Shown here piece by piece: positions 17,133-25,816 of a stretch of 64,000 nucleotides of DNA. Numbering within the stretch: the first letter of the stretch is position 1; each line of letters starts with the position of its first letter. The position numbers were made by a program, and so were the translations under genes. Location: the NCBI GenBank assembly GCA_965205045.1, contig OZ242031.1, positions 248,001-312,000 of the forward strand, given 5' to 3'. This stretch comes from UBA6522 sp965205045 (GTDB lineage: Bacteria; Pseudomonadota; Gammaproteobacteria; Steroidobacterales; Rariloculaceae). The notes below the pieces were generated by a model. That model worked only from the letters and a program-made list of their open reading frames with translations. It made no database searches and was not told where the DNA came from.

Positions 17133-18353
17133 ATGGAGACGGCCTCATCGCGATTCTGCTCGCAGCGGCGGACAGGGAACAAACAGAGTCAGCGCATGCC
17201 ATCCAGGGACACCCAATCACAGACCGAAGACGACGTTCGCGAGGAATACTTCGAGAGCCACGCTACGGGCATTGAGCTCGAAGTCGAAGACGGATCACAG
17301 CCCGAGGACCCGGAGCCTTGGGACCCGGAGAAAATTCGGATCCAAACGAAGCACTACTCGCTCCGTAACGTGGTGGACATGATCGCTGACGGTGACATCG
17401 ATCTCGCACCGGACTTCCAGCGCAATTATGTATGGAACGCACGGCAGCGCTCAGGCTTGATCGAATCGCTCCTTTTGGGAATTCCTCTGCCGTCGTTCTA
17501 CTTCAGCGAGGACAAAAAGGGTCGACTTCAGGTTGTCGACGGAGTCCAGCGCCTGACGAGTATCTTCCGGTACGTGAAAGAGCAGTCCTTCAAGCTGGGC
17601 AAAGTGACCTACCTCCAGGATCTGGAAGGGCAGGGCTTCGACGATCTCGCGACATTGTTTCGCCGCCGCCTGTACGGCTCGCAGTTTGTCGCCCATGTAA
17701 TCGACCCACAGACTCCGTACCGCGTGAAGTTCGACGTTTTCCATCGGATCAACACCGGCGGAAGTCCGCTGAGCCCCCAGGAAATTCGACACTGCATGAG
17801 CGAGACCCGGTCACGCGAGTTCCTGAAAGAGTTGGTAAGCGAGCAAAGCTTCAATATCGCTACGGGCGGTGCTCTGCGGAACCACCCGCGAATGGCAGAC
17901 CGGGAGGTGGCGCTGCGGTTCGTCGCCTTCCGTCTGTATACGGCGGATGAATATGCGAAACATGGCAGCTTCAACGAGTTTCTGGGTTTCGTGACGAAAG
18001 GCCTCGACGACTCGGAAAGCGAGAGTTTTGATCCGCTTCGAGCAGATTTCGTGCGCGGCATGACCAATGGATACGCTGTGTTCGGAGATCGCGCTTTTCG
18101 CAAGTGGCCAAGGGGCACGGAATGGAAGAACCCGATCAACCGCGCGTTGTTCGAGAGTTGGGGGACGGTACTGGCGGACCACGACGAGACTGCCGTCCGA
18201 AGCGTTGCGGAAGATCTTGTCGGTCGCGCGCGAGACATGATGACCGACGACCGCGACTTCATATATTCGATTAGTAGCGCCACGGGTGATATTCGGAATG
18301 TGCGGGTCCGGTTCAGCAAGGTCCGAGAAGCGGTCGAGGAGGTGCTGCCGTGA
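17133..18353 (+). CDS. DUF262 (ParB/Srx-like) protein, first gene of a three-gene operon
   Basis: 406 residues. The DUF262 signature is clear: an N-terminal YSLRNVVDMIADGDIDLAPD, PDFQRNYVW, and DGVQRLTSIFRY, the family's DGQQR-type motif; VFHRINTGGSPLSPQEIRH follows. DUF262 domains belong to the ParB/sulfiredoxin fold and occur in nucleotide-dependent anti-phage nucleases such as GmrSD. No HNH (DUF1524) domain is fused here. The start at 17133 is the longest; ATG 17196 (MPSRDT) is equally possible, and neither has a strong ribosome site. Its stop overlaps the start of the ATPase gene by four bases. Confidence 0.85.
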   Translation: METASSRFCSQRRTGNKQSQRMPSRDTQSQTEDDVREEYFESHATGIELEVEDGSQPEDPEPWDPEKIRIQTKHYSLRNVVDMIADGDIDLAPDFQRNYVWNARQRSGLIESLLLGIPLPSFYFSEDKKGRLQVVDGVQRLTSIFRYVKEQSFKLGKVTYLQDLEGQGFDDLATLFRRRLYGSQFVAHVIDPQTPYRVKFDVFHRINTGGSPLSPQEIRHCMSETRSREFLKELVSEQSFNIATGGALRNHPRMADREVALRFVAFRLYTADEYAKHGSFNEFLGFVTKGLDDSESESFDPLRADFVRGMTNGYAVFGDRAFRKWPRGTEWKNPINRALFESWGTVLADHDETAVRSVAEDLVGRARDMMTDDRDFIYSISSATGDIRNVRVRFSKVREAVEEVLP

Positions 18354-19477
18354 TTGCCGAAATCGGTCTGGAGAATTTCAAGTGTTTTCGCGACCTGACT
18401 TTGAAAACCGCAAATCTCACAGTTTTGACGGGCGCCAACGGCGCTGGAAAAACCTCAGTCCTTCACTCGCTCTTGCTGGCCCGCCAGATGGCGCGGCAAC
18501 CCGACAGAAAACACGTCGAATTTAACGGCGTTGACACACTGGAGCTGGGCGGACCTGATGACGTCATCCATCGCGAGGCCGGCGACGATTCGGCGGCCAT
18601 TGAAATCCTCGATGCCCAGGGTGATTGTCGGCGCTGGTCGTTTCGCGCGGCGGACGTCAGCGACGCTCGGACGCTGAACGCGATTGTGGTCGACAGGCCT
18701 GACGAATACTCGGGGGCACTAGCTGGACCTGCGCCGCAGTTTTGCTATCTGTGCGCGGAGCGTCTGGGCCCGCGGGACGTGCTCAAGGCAAGCGCCGCCG
18801 CCGTCGCCGAACTCGACATCGGTTCTCGTGGCGAGTTCGTGGCGCAGGTTCTGGCGTCATTCGACCGGTCACGCATCAGGAGCGGCCGTGCCGAGAGTTC
18901 CACGTCCGAGTCGCAGATCTTCAGTCTGCGGCATCAGACCGAGCGATGGATGAGCGAAATCGTCCGTCCAATCCAGATCGATGCCGAATGGTTTCCAAAC
19001 ACGTCGGTTACGCGCCTGCGTTTCTCGACTCCGGGGCTTCGGTCAGAGTGGACGCGGGCGCCCAACGCTGGTTTCGGCATCTCCTACGCGTTGCCTATTG
19101 TCGTCGCGGCGTTGCGCGCGGAGGTTGGCGGATTGCTCCTGGTGGAAAATCCGGAAGCACATTTGCACCCAGCGGGTCAGTCAAGGATCGGAGGATTTCT
19201 GGCGCAGGTTGCGGCGGATGGCGTTCAGATCATTCTTGAGACCCACAGCGATCACGTACTGAATGGCATCCGGGTGGCAGTCGCCGAAGGCAGCGCGGCG
19301 CTTCTTCCGGCGCAAGTTGCAGTACATTTCTTTCGGGCCGAAGACGATGGGAGTCCTGCCATTCAATCGATGGAAGTGGCGCAAACTGGCCAACTTTCCG
19401 CGTGGCCTTCCGGGTTTTTCGATCAGGCCCAAGTCGATCTCGCAGCGCTGGCATCCAGGCAACGACGCAACCGATGA
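18350..19477 (+). CDS. AAA ATPase (DUF3696/AAA_21 type), second gene of the operon
   Basis: 375 residues. The N-terminus IAEIGLENFKCFRDL is the classic start of RecF/OLD-like ABC ATPases, with Walker A in LTGANGAGKTSVLHSL. Near residue 265 comes GGLLLVENPEAHLHPAGQ, which combines Walker B and the conserved PEAHLHP loop, and ETHSDHVLNGIR is the H-loop/D-loop region. No Toprim nuclease domain follows, so it is not a full OLD protein. It overlaps both neighbours by four bases (18350-18353; 19474-19477), which implies fixed stoichiometry. I infer an ATP-driven sensor or motor for the DUF262 and third proteins. Confidence 0.88.
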   Translation: MIAEIGLENFKCFRDLTLKTANLTVLTGANGAGKTSVLHSLLLARQMARQPDRKHVEFNGVDTLELGGPDDVIHREAGDDSAAIEILDAQGDCRRWSFRAADVSDARTLNAIVVDRPDEYSGALAGPAPQFCYLCAERLGPRDVLKASAAAVAELDIGSRGEFVAQVLASFDRSRIRSGRAESSTSESQIFSLRHQTERWMSEIVRPIQIDAEWFPNTSVTRLRFSTPGLRSEWTRAPNAGFGISYALPIVVAALRAEVGGLLLVENPEAHLHPAGQSRIGGFLAQVAADGVQIILETHSDHVLNGIRVAVAEGSAALLPAQVAVHFFRAEDDGSPAIQSMEVAQTGQLSAWPSGFFDQAQVDLAALASRQRRNR

Positions 19478-20454
19478 ACATCCGGTTCGTACTCGAAGAG
19501 TCGTCTTGGGCGGCTGCGGCCCAGGCGGACACAGAGGTTCTGTCAGAGGCAATTCACCAGATGCTCGATAGGCTTGACGTGGCCCGCGAAAGGGATGAAG
19601 GCGTCGTCAGGCATGCAGACTACTATCGGACAGATCTCGGTGATGGGGTGAAGCTCTTCTCGATCCTGTTCGAGCCAGACTGTGATGTGCAACTCGATCA
19701 TGACCTCGCTCAACGTCTGATGCGTTCTCTAGATCAAGTAAATCATTTCGACGACGCTGACCTGCCGGAATACGACGCTGAATTCCAGGGAAGCGCCCGA
19801 TTCGCCCCAGGGGCGGTATGGGCTCACGCGTGTTGCCTGGAAGGCCGCCAGATAGCCGTTCTGCCGTTGCCGCTCGCCGGCGTACCGAGTGGGCAGGTAG
19901 CTGTTACCGTGGCAGATGCTACCGCTGAGATATTCTTTGTAGTCGCAGAATCTCAACATGTCGCCTTCTTTCGGGCCGCCATTCTGCTGGAGAACGCGGG
20001 TGAGGCGATGTTCGAGCGTCTCGCGCCGTCAGCCTTTCCGGCGCCCGAATGGGCTGATGGCTTATGGAATGGTCTTGGGGACTTCGACCGCCCGTACGTC
20101 GCAGTCCGAAATGAGCTCATCCGCTATCTGGGCGGCCTGAGCGATTACGGCGCGGCGTGTTTCCACGAGTATCAAGCCGTCGGTCCTGATGAGTTGCCGC
20201 AAGTCTTGTCGGCCCGGATCGGCGCTGAAACCTCAGATGAGAATGGATTTACCAAACGGGATCGAGATTCCAGGCTGGATCGAACCCGGCGTCATCGTGG
20301 CGTCGACAAAGTGTTCTGGTGGCACGTCAAGCTTCAGCCGCACATGGACCGGATTTACTTCCTGTATGAGCCGCCGTCGATGAACCCGCCCATACCGGAT
20401 CCCGGTCGTATCGTCGTTGGCCGATTCAAGGACCACTGCGTCTTGCCGAATTGA
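19474..20454 (+). CDS. Unknown protein, third gene of the DUF262/ATPase operon
   Basis: 326 residues, starting at the ATG overlapping the ATPase stop (ATGA). I recognise no family. Visible features are an acidic N-terminal half, a central strand-rich part (VAVTVADATAEIFFVV), and a conserved-looking C-terminal block of Arg/His and aromatic residues (RRHRGVDKVFWWHVKL, DRIYFLYE, VVGRFKDHCVLPN). The basic-aromatic C-terminus could be the effector or the nucleic-acid-contacting part; this is inference. Because it is coupled to the ATPase, it should be a dedicated partner. A frame upstream (from 19402) is only a shadow of the ATPase gene. Confidence 0.8.
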   Translation: MNIRFVLEESSWAAAAQADTEVLSEAIHQMLDRLDVARERDEGVVRHADYYRTDLGDGVKLFSILFEPDCDVQLDHDLAQRLMRSLDQVNHFDDADLPEYDAEFQGSARFAPGAVWAHACCLEGRQIAVLPLPLAGVPSGQVAVTVADATAEIFFVVAESQHVAFFRAAILLENAGEAMFERLAPSAFPAPEWADGLWNGLGDFDRPYVAVRNELIRYLGGLSDYGAACFHEYQAVGPDELPQVLSARIGAETSDENGFTKRDRDSRLDRTRRHRGVDKVFWWHVKLQPHMDRIYFLYEPPSMNPPIPDPGRIVVGRFKDHCVLPN

Positions 20455-21021
20455 GCCTTCCCTTAATGTGCCTGACCGCACTCGTTGCTGACGCATAATT
20501 TCGGTGTCATTGTGGGGGTTCCTTCGCCTGTCAGACGGCGAAGATCGTCCTGAGCACGTAGGTGCCAGTTGAGTGCGATACTTTTGAATTCATCGTGCCT
20601 GAATCCCAATCTTTGACCGGGAAGAGTTAAAGGTAACCGCTACGTTAGCGGGGGATGACTCAAAAAAATTTAATGGTCTGGGACGGAATCGCGAGGCATT
20701 CCGCACAAAATCCCGCCTCCATCCATCCCTGAAAACAGAACGGTGACTCACGCGGGTCATTGTCACCGTTTAACCGAACGGTCTCGCCCCCCGGAGAGGC
20801 TTACCAGAAATCTGGACAAGAATACGCTTGACTTTGAAAAAATCTGTATTCGGTTTGCTTACGGTTTTCTGCAGGCCGACATTTATATTAATATTATCAG
20901 ATAGTTAAGTGTAGGAAAGCCGCTAACAGCTGTAAGCGAGGAACCCCCGATTTGAGCCCCGCCATGGATGGCGGGGCGAAATTAAGCTCGAAAGGGCTGT
21001 CCGCACACACCCGCTAACCAC
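20455..21021. other. Intergenic region after the three-gene operon
   Basis: No gene is supported. A short hairpin built on CCGCTACGTTAGCGG lies near 20638-20652, upstream of an A-run. An unusually AT-rich stretch (20820-20920) precedes the REP-like element at 20937-21015. The region separates the putative defence operon from ubiI and shows the base composition of recently acquired DNA. Confidence 0.5.
20937..21015. repeat. REP-like element C
   Basis: Read on the minus strand it starts GGGTGTGTGCGGACAGCC, as element B, and passes into a perfect stem (arms GCCCCGCCAT / ATGGCGGGGC, 20956-20977). It ends with GGGGGTTCCTCGCTTAC. The stem with flanks CGATTTGAG and CGAAATTAAGC is shared with element A. 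It sits just beyond the ubiI stop. Confidence 0.8.
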
Positions 21022-22257
21022 CTATATGAACGACCGGGCAGCCTCCGGCAGGTCGCCCCGCAATCCCATCGCCTCGTCCATCAACAACCCCTTCAGCAAC
21101 GGCACCGAGTCCACCGCGCTCAACCCCATGGCCCGCAGCCGCGGCAAGCCCGCGCCCGGCAGCCGGAACACCCTGTGCAGCCCATCCAGTGCCATCAGCA
21201 TCTTCAGATTTTCCCCCTTGCGGCGCCGTTCGTACCGGCGCAGCACACGCAGGTCGCCCGGATCCTCGTCCCGGTCCAGCGCTTCGAGGATGACCTCCGC
21301 CAGCACCGCCGCGTCCAGCAACCCCAGGTTCATCCCCTGCCCCGCCAGCGGATGCACCGTGTGTGCCGCATCGCCCACCAGCGCCACGCGGGAATGGCAA
21401 TACCTTCGGGCGTGAATGGCCCGCAAGGGAAAGCTCGCGCGCCGGGATGCCGACTGGATGCGGCCCAGCACGTCGCCTGCGGCAGTCTGCATTTCGTCCA
21501 GAAAGTCCTGCTCGTCCGCCCCGCACAGGGCCTCGGCATGCTCCGGCCCCGTCGACCAGACCACCGAACTGCGCCCATCCAGCAGTGGCAGGAAAGCCAG
21601 CGGCCCATCCGGCAGGAAGCGCTGCCAGGCCGTTTCCCGGTGGCTGCGTTCGGTCGCCACGTGGGTGACGACGGCGCGCTGGCCGTAGGAGAACTCGGTC
21701 ACCGGGAACTCAAGCTGCTCGCGAATGGGCGAATTACTCCCGTCGGCGGCGATCAGCACCGTGGCGGAAACCGCCTCGCCATTGTCGGTGGTGACCCGCA
21801 CGGCACGCTTGCCGGGCTCCACGGACTCGATCCTCGTACCGAACGCCACCTTGACGGATGTGTCCTGCAAAGCGTGCCAGATCCGGTCCCGGCACAGGAC
21901 ATCCTCGACGATGTGCCCCAGATCGGGTTCGGCTGCGTCGGCGCTGTCGAAGGTGAGCGTGCCGGCGCCGGCAGGGGACTCGCCGTGCCAGACCCGCATG
22001 AGGCGGTAGGGGCTGGCGCGCGACTCGGCAATGGCGTCCCAGGCGCCCAGGTGGGCAAGGATGTTCCGGGAAGCGCGGGAGAGCGCATAGACGCGCAGGT
22101 CCATGGACTCGGCATTCCACTGCGGTGCCGGCCGCGGCTCGTACAGCCGGACCTCGATGTCATCCGTGCCGCGCCCGAGCAGGGCCGCCAGGGCCAGCCC
22201 CACCGGCCCGCCGCCGGCGATGACCACGGTACGCCGCGGACGGCCGGAAACGTTCAC
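21022..22257 (-). CDS. ubiI: FAD-dependent ubiquinone hydroxylase, UbiI/VisC-like
   Basis: 411 residues of the UbiH/UbiF/VisC family. FAD-binding motifs are GGGPVGLALAALL at the N-terminus and VALVGDAAHTVHPLAGQGMN near residue 280. The start is a GTG at 22257, which overlaps the ubiH stop (GTGA); the frame runs far upstream only as a shadow of ubiH. By position after ubiH it is likely the C5 hydroxylase of ubiquinone synthesis (UbiI). UbiF-type activity cannot be excluded, but coq7 in this window probably supplies the C6 step. Confidence 0.85.
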   Translation of the reverse strand: MNVSGRPRRTVVIAGGGPVGLALAALLGRGTDDIEVRLYEPRPAPQWNAESMDLRVYALSRASRNILAHLGAWDAIAESRASPYRLMRVWHGESPAGAGTLTFDSADAAEPDLGHIVEDVLCRDRIWHALQDTSVKVAFGTRIESVEPGKRAVRVTTDNGEAVSATVLIAADGSNSPIREQLEFPVTEFSYGQRAVVTHVATERSHRETAWQRFLPDGPLAFLPLLDGRSSVVWSTGPEHAEALCGADEQDFLDEMQTAAGDVLGRIQSASRRASFPLRAIHARRYCHSRVALVGDAAHTVHPLAGQGMNLGLLDAAVLAEVILEALDRDEDPGDLRVLRRYERRRKGENLKMLMALDGLHRVFRLPGAGLPRLRAMGLSAVDSVPLLKGLLMDEAMGLRGDLPEAARSFI

Positions 22258-23486
22258 GGCGACAGCCGCAGCCCGCGGGCCAGGCGCGACACCCGGCCCC
22301 CGAGGCCCATGGCCTGACGCGCCAGCCAGCGCTTGGCGCCCGGCGCCAGGTCGAACGCCATCAGGCCCAGGCCGCGGGAGACCGCCAGGGGCGCCGCATC
22401 GATGGTGAACAGCCTCATCAGCCCATGAGTGAACCCGGCGATTCGCCGCTGATCGGCCGCCCGCCATTCCGCGTATCGGTCGAGCAGGGCCGCCGCGCCC
22501 GGGTCGGCATCCGCGTCTTCGCCCCGGGCGTCGCAGATCAGCTCCGCCAGCGCCGCGATGTCCCGCAGCGCCAGGTTGAATCCCTGGCCCGCCACCGGGT
22601 GCAGGCTGAACGCCGCGTTGCCCACCAGCACCGCGCGAGTGGCGGTGAGCGCGTCGGCCCGGACCCTGTGCAGCGGCCAGGCGCTTCGCGCCCCCACCTG
22701 GCGGATACGGCCGAGCCGGTAGCCGAAGGCCTGCTGCAGCGCGTCTCGGAACCGTTCGTCGTCCAGCGCGCCGATGCGGTCCCCCTCTTCCCGGGGCAGG
22801 GTCCACACCACCGACACGCGACCGCGGCCCAGCGGCAGCATGGCCAGCGGTCCGGTGGGCGTGAAGCGCTCGAACGCCCGGCCGCGGTGTGGAACCTCCG
22901 TCTCGCAGTTGAGGATGACGCCCTTCTGGCCGTAGTCGTCCTCGCGTACGCCGATGCCCAGCGCGCTGCGCACCCGGGAGCGCGCGCCGTCCGCCGCCAC
23001 CAGCAGCCGCGATAGGATCGTCCGGGCAGACCCTCCCGCGCTGACCCGGGCGGTGACACCCGACGCCTCCACCTCGAAATCCTCCAGGCTGCCCGGCGCC
23101 AGGCAGGTCACCGATTCGTCCGCGAGGATTTTCGGCCACACGGCCCCGGTCAGCACGCGGTTCTCCACCGTGTAGCCCAGCGCGGGGACGCCCTCCTGCG
23201 AGGCCAGGAGCCGGGAGGCGCCGAAACGGCCGCGCTCGGAGATGTGAATGGCGCGGATGGGCTCGGCCTCGCCGGCGACGTCGTCCCACAACCCGAGGCC
23301 GCCGAGAATCCGCCGGCTGCCGCCGGCCAGCGCCGTGGACCGGTCGTCGAATCCGGGTTCTTCCAGCCGCCCGGGACCGCGCTCCTCCACCAGCACGGCG
23401 GAAACCGGAATCTGCGCCAGGGCGTGCGCCAGCGTCGAGCCCACCAGGCCGCCGCCGACGATGAGGACATCGCACTCTGTCCGCAT
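22254..23486 (-). CDS. ubiH: 2-octaprenyl-6-methoxyphenyl hydroxylase
   Basis: 410 residues of the same FAD monooxygenase family as the next gene. Starts MRTECDVLIVGGGLVGSTLA at 23486; the longer frame enters pepP. The second FAD motif is VLVGNAAFSLHPVAGQGFNL, with Asn replacing the usual Asp of GDAAH, as is typical of UbiH-type proteins. It catalyses the C1 hydroxylation of the ubiquinone ring. It follows pepP by 32 bp and overlaps the next hydroxylase by four bases, the standard pepP-ubiH-ubiI order. Confidence 0.88.
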   Translation of the reverse strand: MRTECDVLIVGGGLVGSTLAHALAQIPVSAVLVEERGPGRLEEPGFDDRSTALAGGSRRILGGLGLWDDVAGEAEPIRAIHISERGRFGASRLLASQEGVPALGYTVENRVLTGAVWPKILADESVTCLAPGSLEDFEVEASGVTARVSAGGSARTILSRLLVAADGARSRVRSALGIGVREDDYGQKGVILNCETEVPHRGRAFERFTPTGPLAMLPLGRGRVSVVWTLPREEGDRIGALDDERFRDALQQAFGYRLGRIRQVGARSAWPLHRVRADALTATRAVLVGNAAFSLHPVAGQGFNLALRDIAALAELICDARGEDADADPGAAALLDRYAEWRAADQRRIAGFTHGLMRLFTIDAAPLAVSRGLGLMAFDLAPGAKRWLARQAMGLGGRVSRLARGLRLSP

Positions 23487-23518
23487 GGATCGCGTGTCTC
23501 CGGCCGGCCCGCGGATAC

Positions 23519-24841
23519 TCAGTGGACCCGGTTCATGAACGCCTCGATCTCCCCGGCGCTCGACGGCAGGCCCCGGCTCAGGATGCGCGGTCCGTCGCGG
23601 CTCAGGTGCACGTCGTCCTCGAGACGGATGCCGATGCCCCGCCAGCGCGCGGCGGCCTTGCCGGCGCCGGGGGCAACGTAGATGCCGGGTTCCACCGTCA
23701 TGACCATCCCCGGCTCCAGCAGCCGCCATTCCCGGGCGATCCTGTAGTCGCCCACGTCGTGCACGTCGATGCCCAGCCAGTGCCCCGTCTTGTGCATGAA
23801 GTAGGGCTTGCAGGCTTCCTCTTTCAACAGGTCGCCGAGCCGGCCCCTGAGCACCCCCAGTTCCTTCAGGCCGCGGGTGATCTCCCGGACGGCGGCGTCG
23901 TGGGGATCGTTCCAGTGATTGCCGCGGCGCACCTTGTCCACGGCGGCGGCGTGGGCCGCGTGGACGATTTCATACAGCTCCCGCTGGGGCTCGCTGTAGC
24001 GGCCGTTGACCGGGAACGTGCGGGTCACGTCGGAGGCGTACATGCGGTACTCGCAGCCGGCGTCGATGAGCACCAGGTCGCCGTCCTTCAGCGGCGCCCG
24101 GTTCTCGGTGTAATGCAGGATGCAGGCGTTGGCCCCCGCCGCGACGATGGGCGTGTAGGAGCACCGGGCGCCGTGGCGGGCGAACTCGTGGCGGAACTCG
24201 GCTTCCAGCTCGTACTCGCGCATCCCCGGCCTGCACACCGTCATCGCCCGCCGGTGGGCGGCCACGGCGAGCCTGGCCGAGCGCTGCATGATGCGGATCT
24301 CGGCGCGGCTCTTGAACAGGCGCATCTCGTGCAGGAGGTGGTCCAGCGACACCAGTTCGTCGGGCGCGCCGCCCCGCTGGCGGTTGCTCTGCAGCCGGTG
24401 CATCCACTCCATCAGGCGGCTGTCGAAGGCGTCGGAGGCGCCCATGGCGTAGTAGACCCGTTCGCTGCGTTCCAGCAGCCCGGGCAGGATCTCGTCGATG
24501 TCGTCGATGGGGAACGCGTCGTCGGCCGCGTGATCGGCCACCGCGCCTTCCGGGCCCGCGCGGACTCCGTCCCAGAGTTCCCGCTGCGGGTCGCGGTCCC
24601 GGCAGAACAGGATGAACTCGCCCCCGGGCCGGCCCGGCGCCAGGACCGCGACCGATTCCGGCTCGCCGAAGCCCGTCAGGTAGAAGAAATCGCTGTCCTG
24701 ACGGTACTCGTAGTGGGTGTCGCGGCTGCGCCGTTGCGCGGGGGCCGCCGGCAGCACCGCGATGCCGCCGGAACCCATGAGTTCCATCAGGTGGCGGCGG
24801 CGCCTGGCGTATTCCCTGGAAGCCGCGGATTGCGCAGTCAA
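23519..24841 (-). CDS. pepP: Xaa-Pro aminopeptidase, M24B family
   Basis: 440 residues, the normal length of aminopeptidase P. The N-terminal domain (YRQDSDFFYLTGF) is followed by the pita-bread domain with all five metal ligands: LIDAGCEY, ASDVTRTFPV, HKTGHWLGIDVHDVG, TVEPGIYV and GIRLEDDV. It removes N-terminal residues before proline in the cytosol. First gene of the pepP-ubiH-ubiI run and divergent from the zapB-like gene. The ygfB (UPF0149) gene often found upstream is missing here. Confidence 0.93.
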   Translation of the reverse strand: MTAQSAASREYARRRRHLMELMGSGGIAVLPAAPAQRRSRDTHYEYRQDSDFFYLTGFGEPESVAVLAPGRPGGEFILFCRDRDPQRELWDGVRAGPEGAVADHAADDAFPIDDIDEILPGLLERSERVYYAMGASDAFDSRLMEWMHRLQSNRQRGGAPDELVSLDHLLHEMRLFKSRAEIRIMQRSARLAVAAHRRAMTVCRPGMREYELEAEFRHEFARHGARCSYTPIVAAGANACILHYTENRAPLKDGDLVLIDAGCEYRMYASDVTRTFPVNGRYSEPQRELYEIVHAAHAAAVDKVRRGNHWNDPHDAAVREITRGLKELGVLRGRLGDLLKEEACKPYFMHKTGHWLGIDVHDVGDYRIAREWRLLEPGMVMTVEPGIYVAPGAGKAAARWRGIGIRLEDDVHLSRDGPRILSRGLPSSAGEIEAFMNRVH

Positions 24842-24931
24842 GTGGGGCCTCTCCGTGGTGTGGGGCGGACAATGCTACCACTGCGCAGCCCGTTGTTGAC
24901 CCCTGTAGCTACCCGGTTCTATAGTGGCTCG

Positions 24932-25165
24932 ATGAACTCCGAGGCCGGCAATCATCACTTCGAGCTGGAACTCCAGCGGCTGGAAAAACGGCTGGATGAG
25001 TTGCTTGTCATTTGCCGGCAACTCCAGGACGAGAACGGTTCGCTGAGGCAGCGCCAGGACAGCCTGATGGAGGAGCGGGCCAGGTTGATCCAGATGAATG
25101 ACCAGGTGCGGTCCCGGGTGGAAGCGATGATCATCCGGCTCAAGGCCATGGAGAACCCCACGTGA
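24932..25165 (+). CDS. Small coiled-coil protein, ZapB-like / TIGR02449
   Basis: 77 residues, almost entirely one predicted coiled coil (LELQRLEKRLDELLV ... LRQRQDSLMEERARLIQMND). Gammaproteobacteria carry such a gene directly before zapA, and ZapB-type proteins bridge ZapA and the chromosome at the Z-ring. Its TGA overlaps the GTG of zapA (25162-25165). The role in division comes from neighbourhood and shape, not from a specific motif. Confidence 0.8.
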   Translation: MNSEAGNHHFELELQRLEKRLDELLVICRQLQDENGSLRQRQDSLMEERARLIQMNDQVRSRVEAMIIRLKAMENPT

Positions 25166-25476
25166 GCGAAATGTTCGCGCACATCACGATCCGGATACTG
25201 GAAAAGGAGTACCAGGTCTCCTGCCCCGCCGAAGAAAAGGCCAACCTGCTGGCGTCGGTGGAGCTGCTCAACAAGAAGATGCGCGAGATTCGGGACAGCG
25301 GCAAGGTGATCGGGCTGGATCGCATCGCGATCATGGCGGCGCTCAACCTGGCCAACGAACTGTTGAAGCGAGCCGGGGACGACCGCCGGCTCAAGGACGT
25401 CTTCGGCCCGCGCGTCCGGGCCATGAGCGCGCGCCTGGACGAGGCGCTCAAGCCCGATCGGCGGCTAAACTCGTAA
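25162..25476 (+). CDS. zapA: Cell division protein ZapA
   Basis: 104 residues from a GTG that overlaps the previous stop. The N-terminal beta domain (HITIRILEKEYQVSCPAEE) and the following helix (LLASVELLNKKMREIR, IAIMAALNLANELL) match ZapA, which cross-links FtsZ filaments. The next element is the 6S RNA, then the 5-formyl-THF cyclo-ligase gene, the conserved gammaproteobacterial order. Confidence 0.9.
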   Translation: MSEMFAHITIRILEKEYQVSCPAEEKANLLASVELLNKKMREIRDSGKVIGLDRIAIMAALNLANELLKRAGDDRRLKDVFGPRVRAMSARLDEALKPDRRLNS

Positions 25477-25482
25477 GGAATG

Positions 25483-25672
25483 GCGCTCCCTGTAGCGTGC
25501 GATGCGGATTGGACAGACTTTCGACCCTAAATCTTGACCCCGGGGTTCTGTTCTGTCGGTGGCGTTGCGCAGATCCGGCCTTGCCGGGTAGCCTGCAACC
25601 ACCACGGCTTACCCCACCTGGTGCTCCGGTTCGAGAGCAACAGTCCGCGACGGCGCCGACGGGGAGCGTTTT
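25483..25672 (+). ncRNA. ssrS: 6S RNA
   Basis: About 190 nt between zapA and the cyclo-ligase gene, the position of ssrS in gammaproteobacteria. A closing stem can be drawn between GCGCTCCCTGT (25483) and ACGGGGAGCG (25659-25668), followed by a U-run (25669-25673) that would end transcription. The middle contains a C/G-rich long hairpin, as expected of the RNA that mimics an open promoter and binds sigma-70 RNA polymerase. I cannot verify it with a covariance model; ends are approximate. Confidence 0.75.
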
Positions 25673-25816
25673 TCCTTCTGCGGGCATTCGGCCCCGGGGC
25701 CCGGTCATCGCGCCGGGGCGCCGCCGTCCCTTGCCGGAACGCCCAGGCGTGAGCCGCTCACCGCTGGCGGAGCGCCGTCCTGCTCCGTGCGCGTGCGCCG
25801 TTCCGTGGCCGGTTCA

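Noticed and set aside
17133..20454. Direct naming of the three-gene operon as a known system such as Menshen or GmrSD
   Set aside because: GmrSD needs an HNH (DUF1524) part, which is missing; I cannot compare with Menshen proteins without a search.
21022..23475. An 817-residue frame joining ubiI with ubiH DNA
   Set aside because: The first half is a shadow of ubiH; real starts are GTG 22257 and ATG 23486.
23522..25165. A 547-residue plus-strand frame through pepP into the coiled-coil gene
   Set aside because: The part before 24932 is antisense to pepP; only the last 77 codons are a gene.
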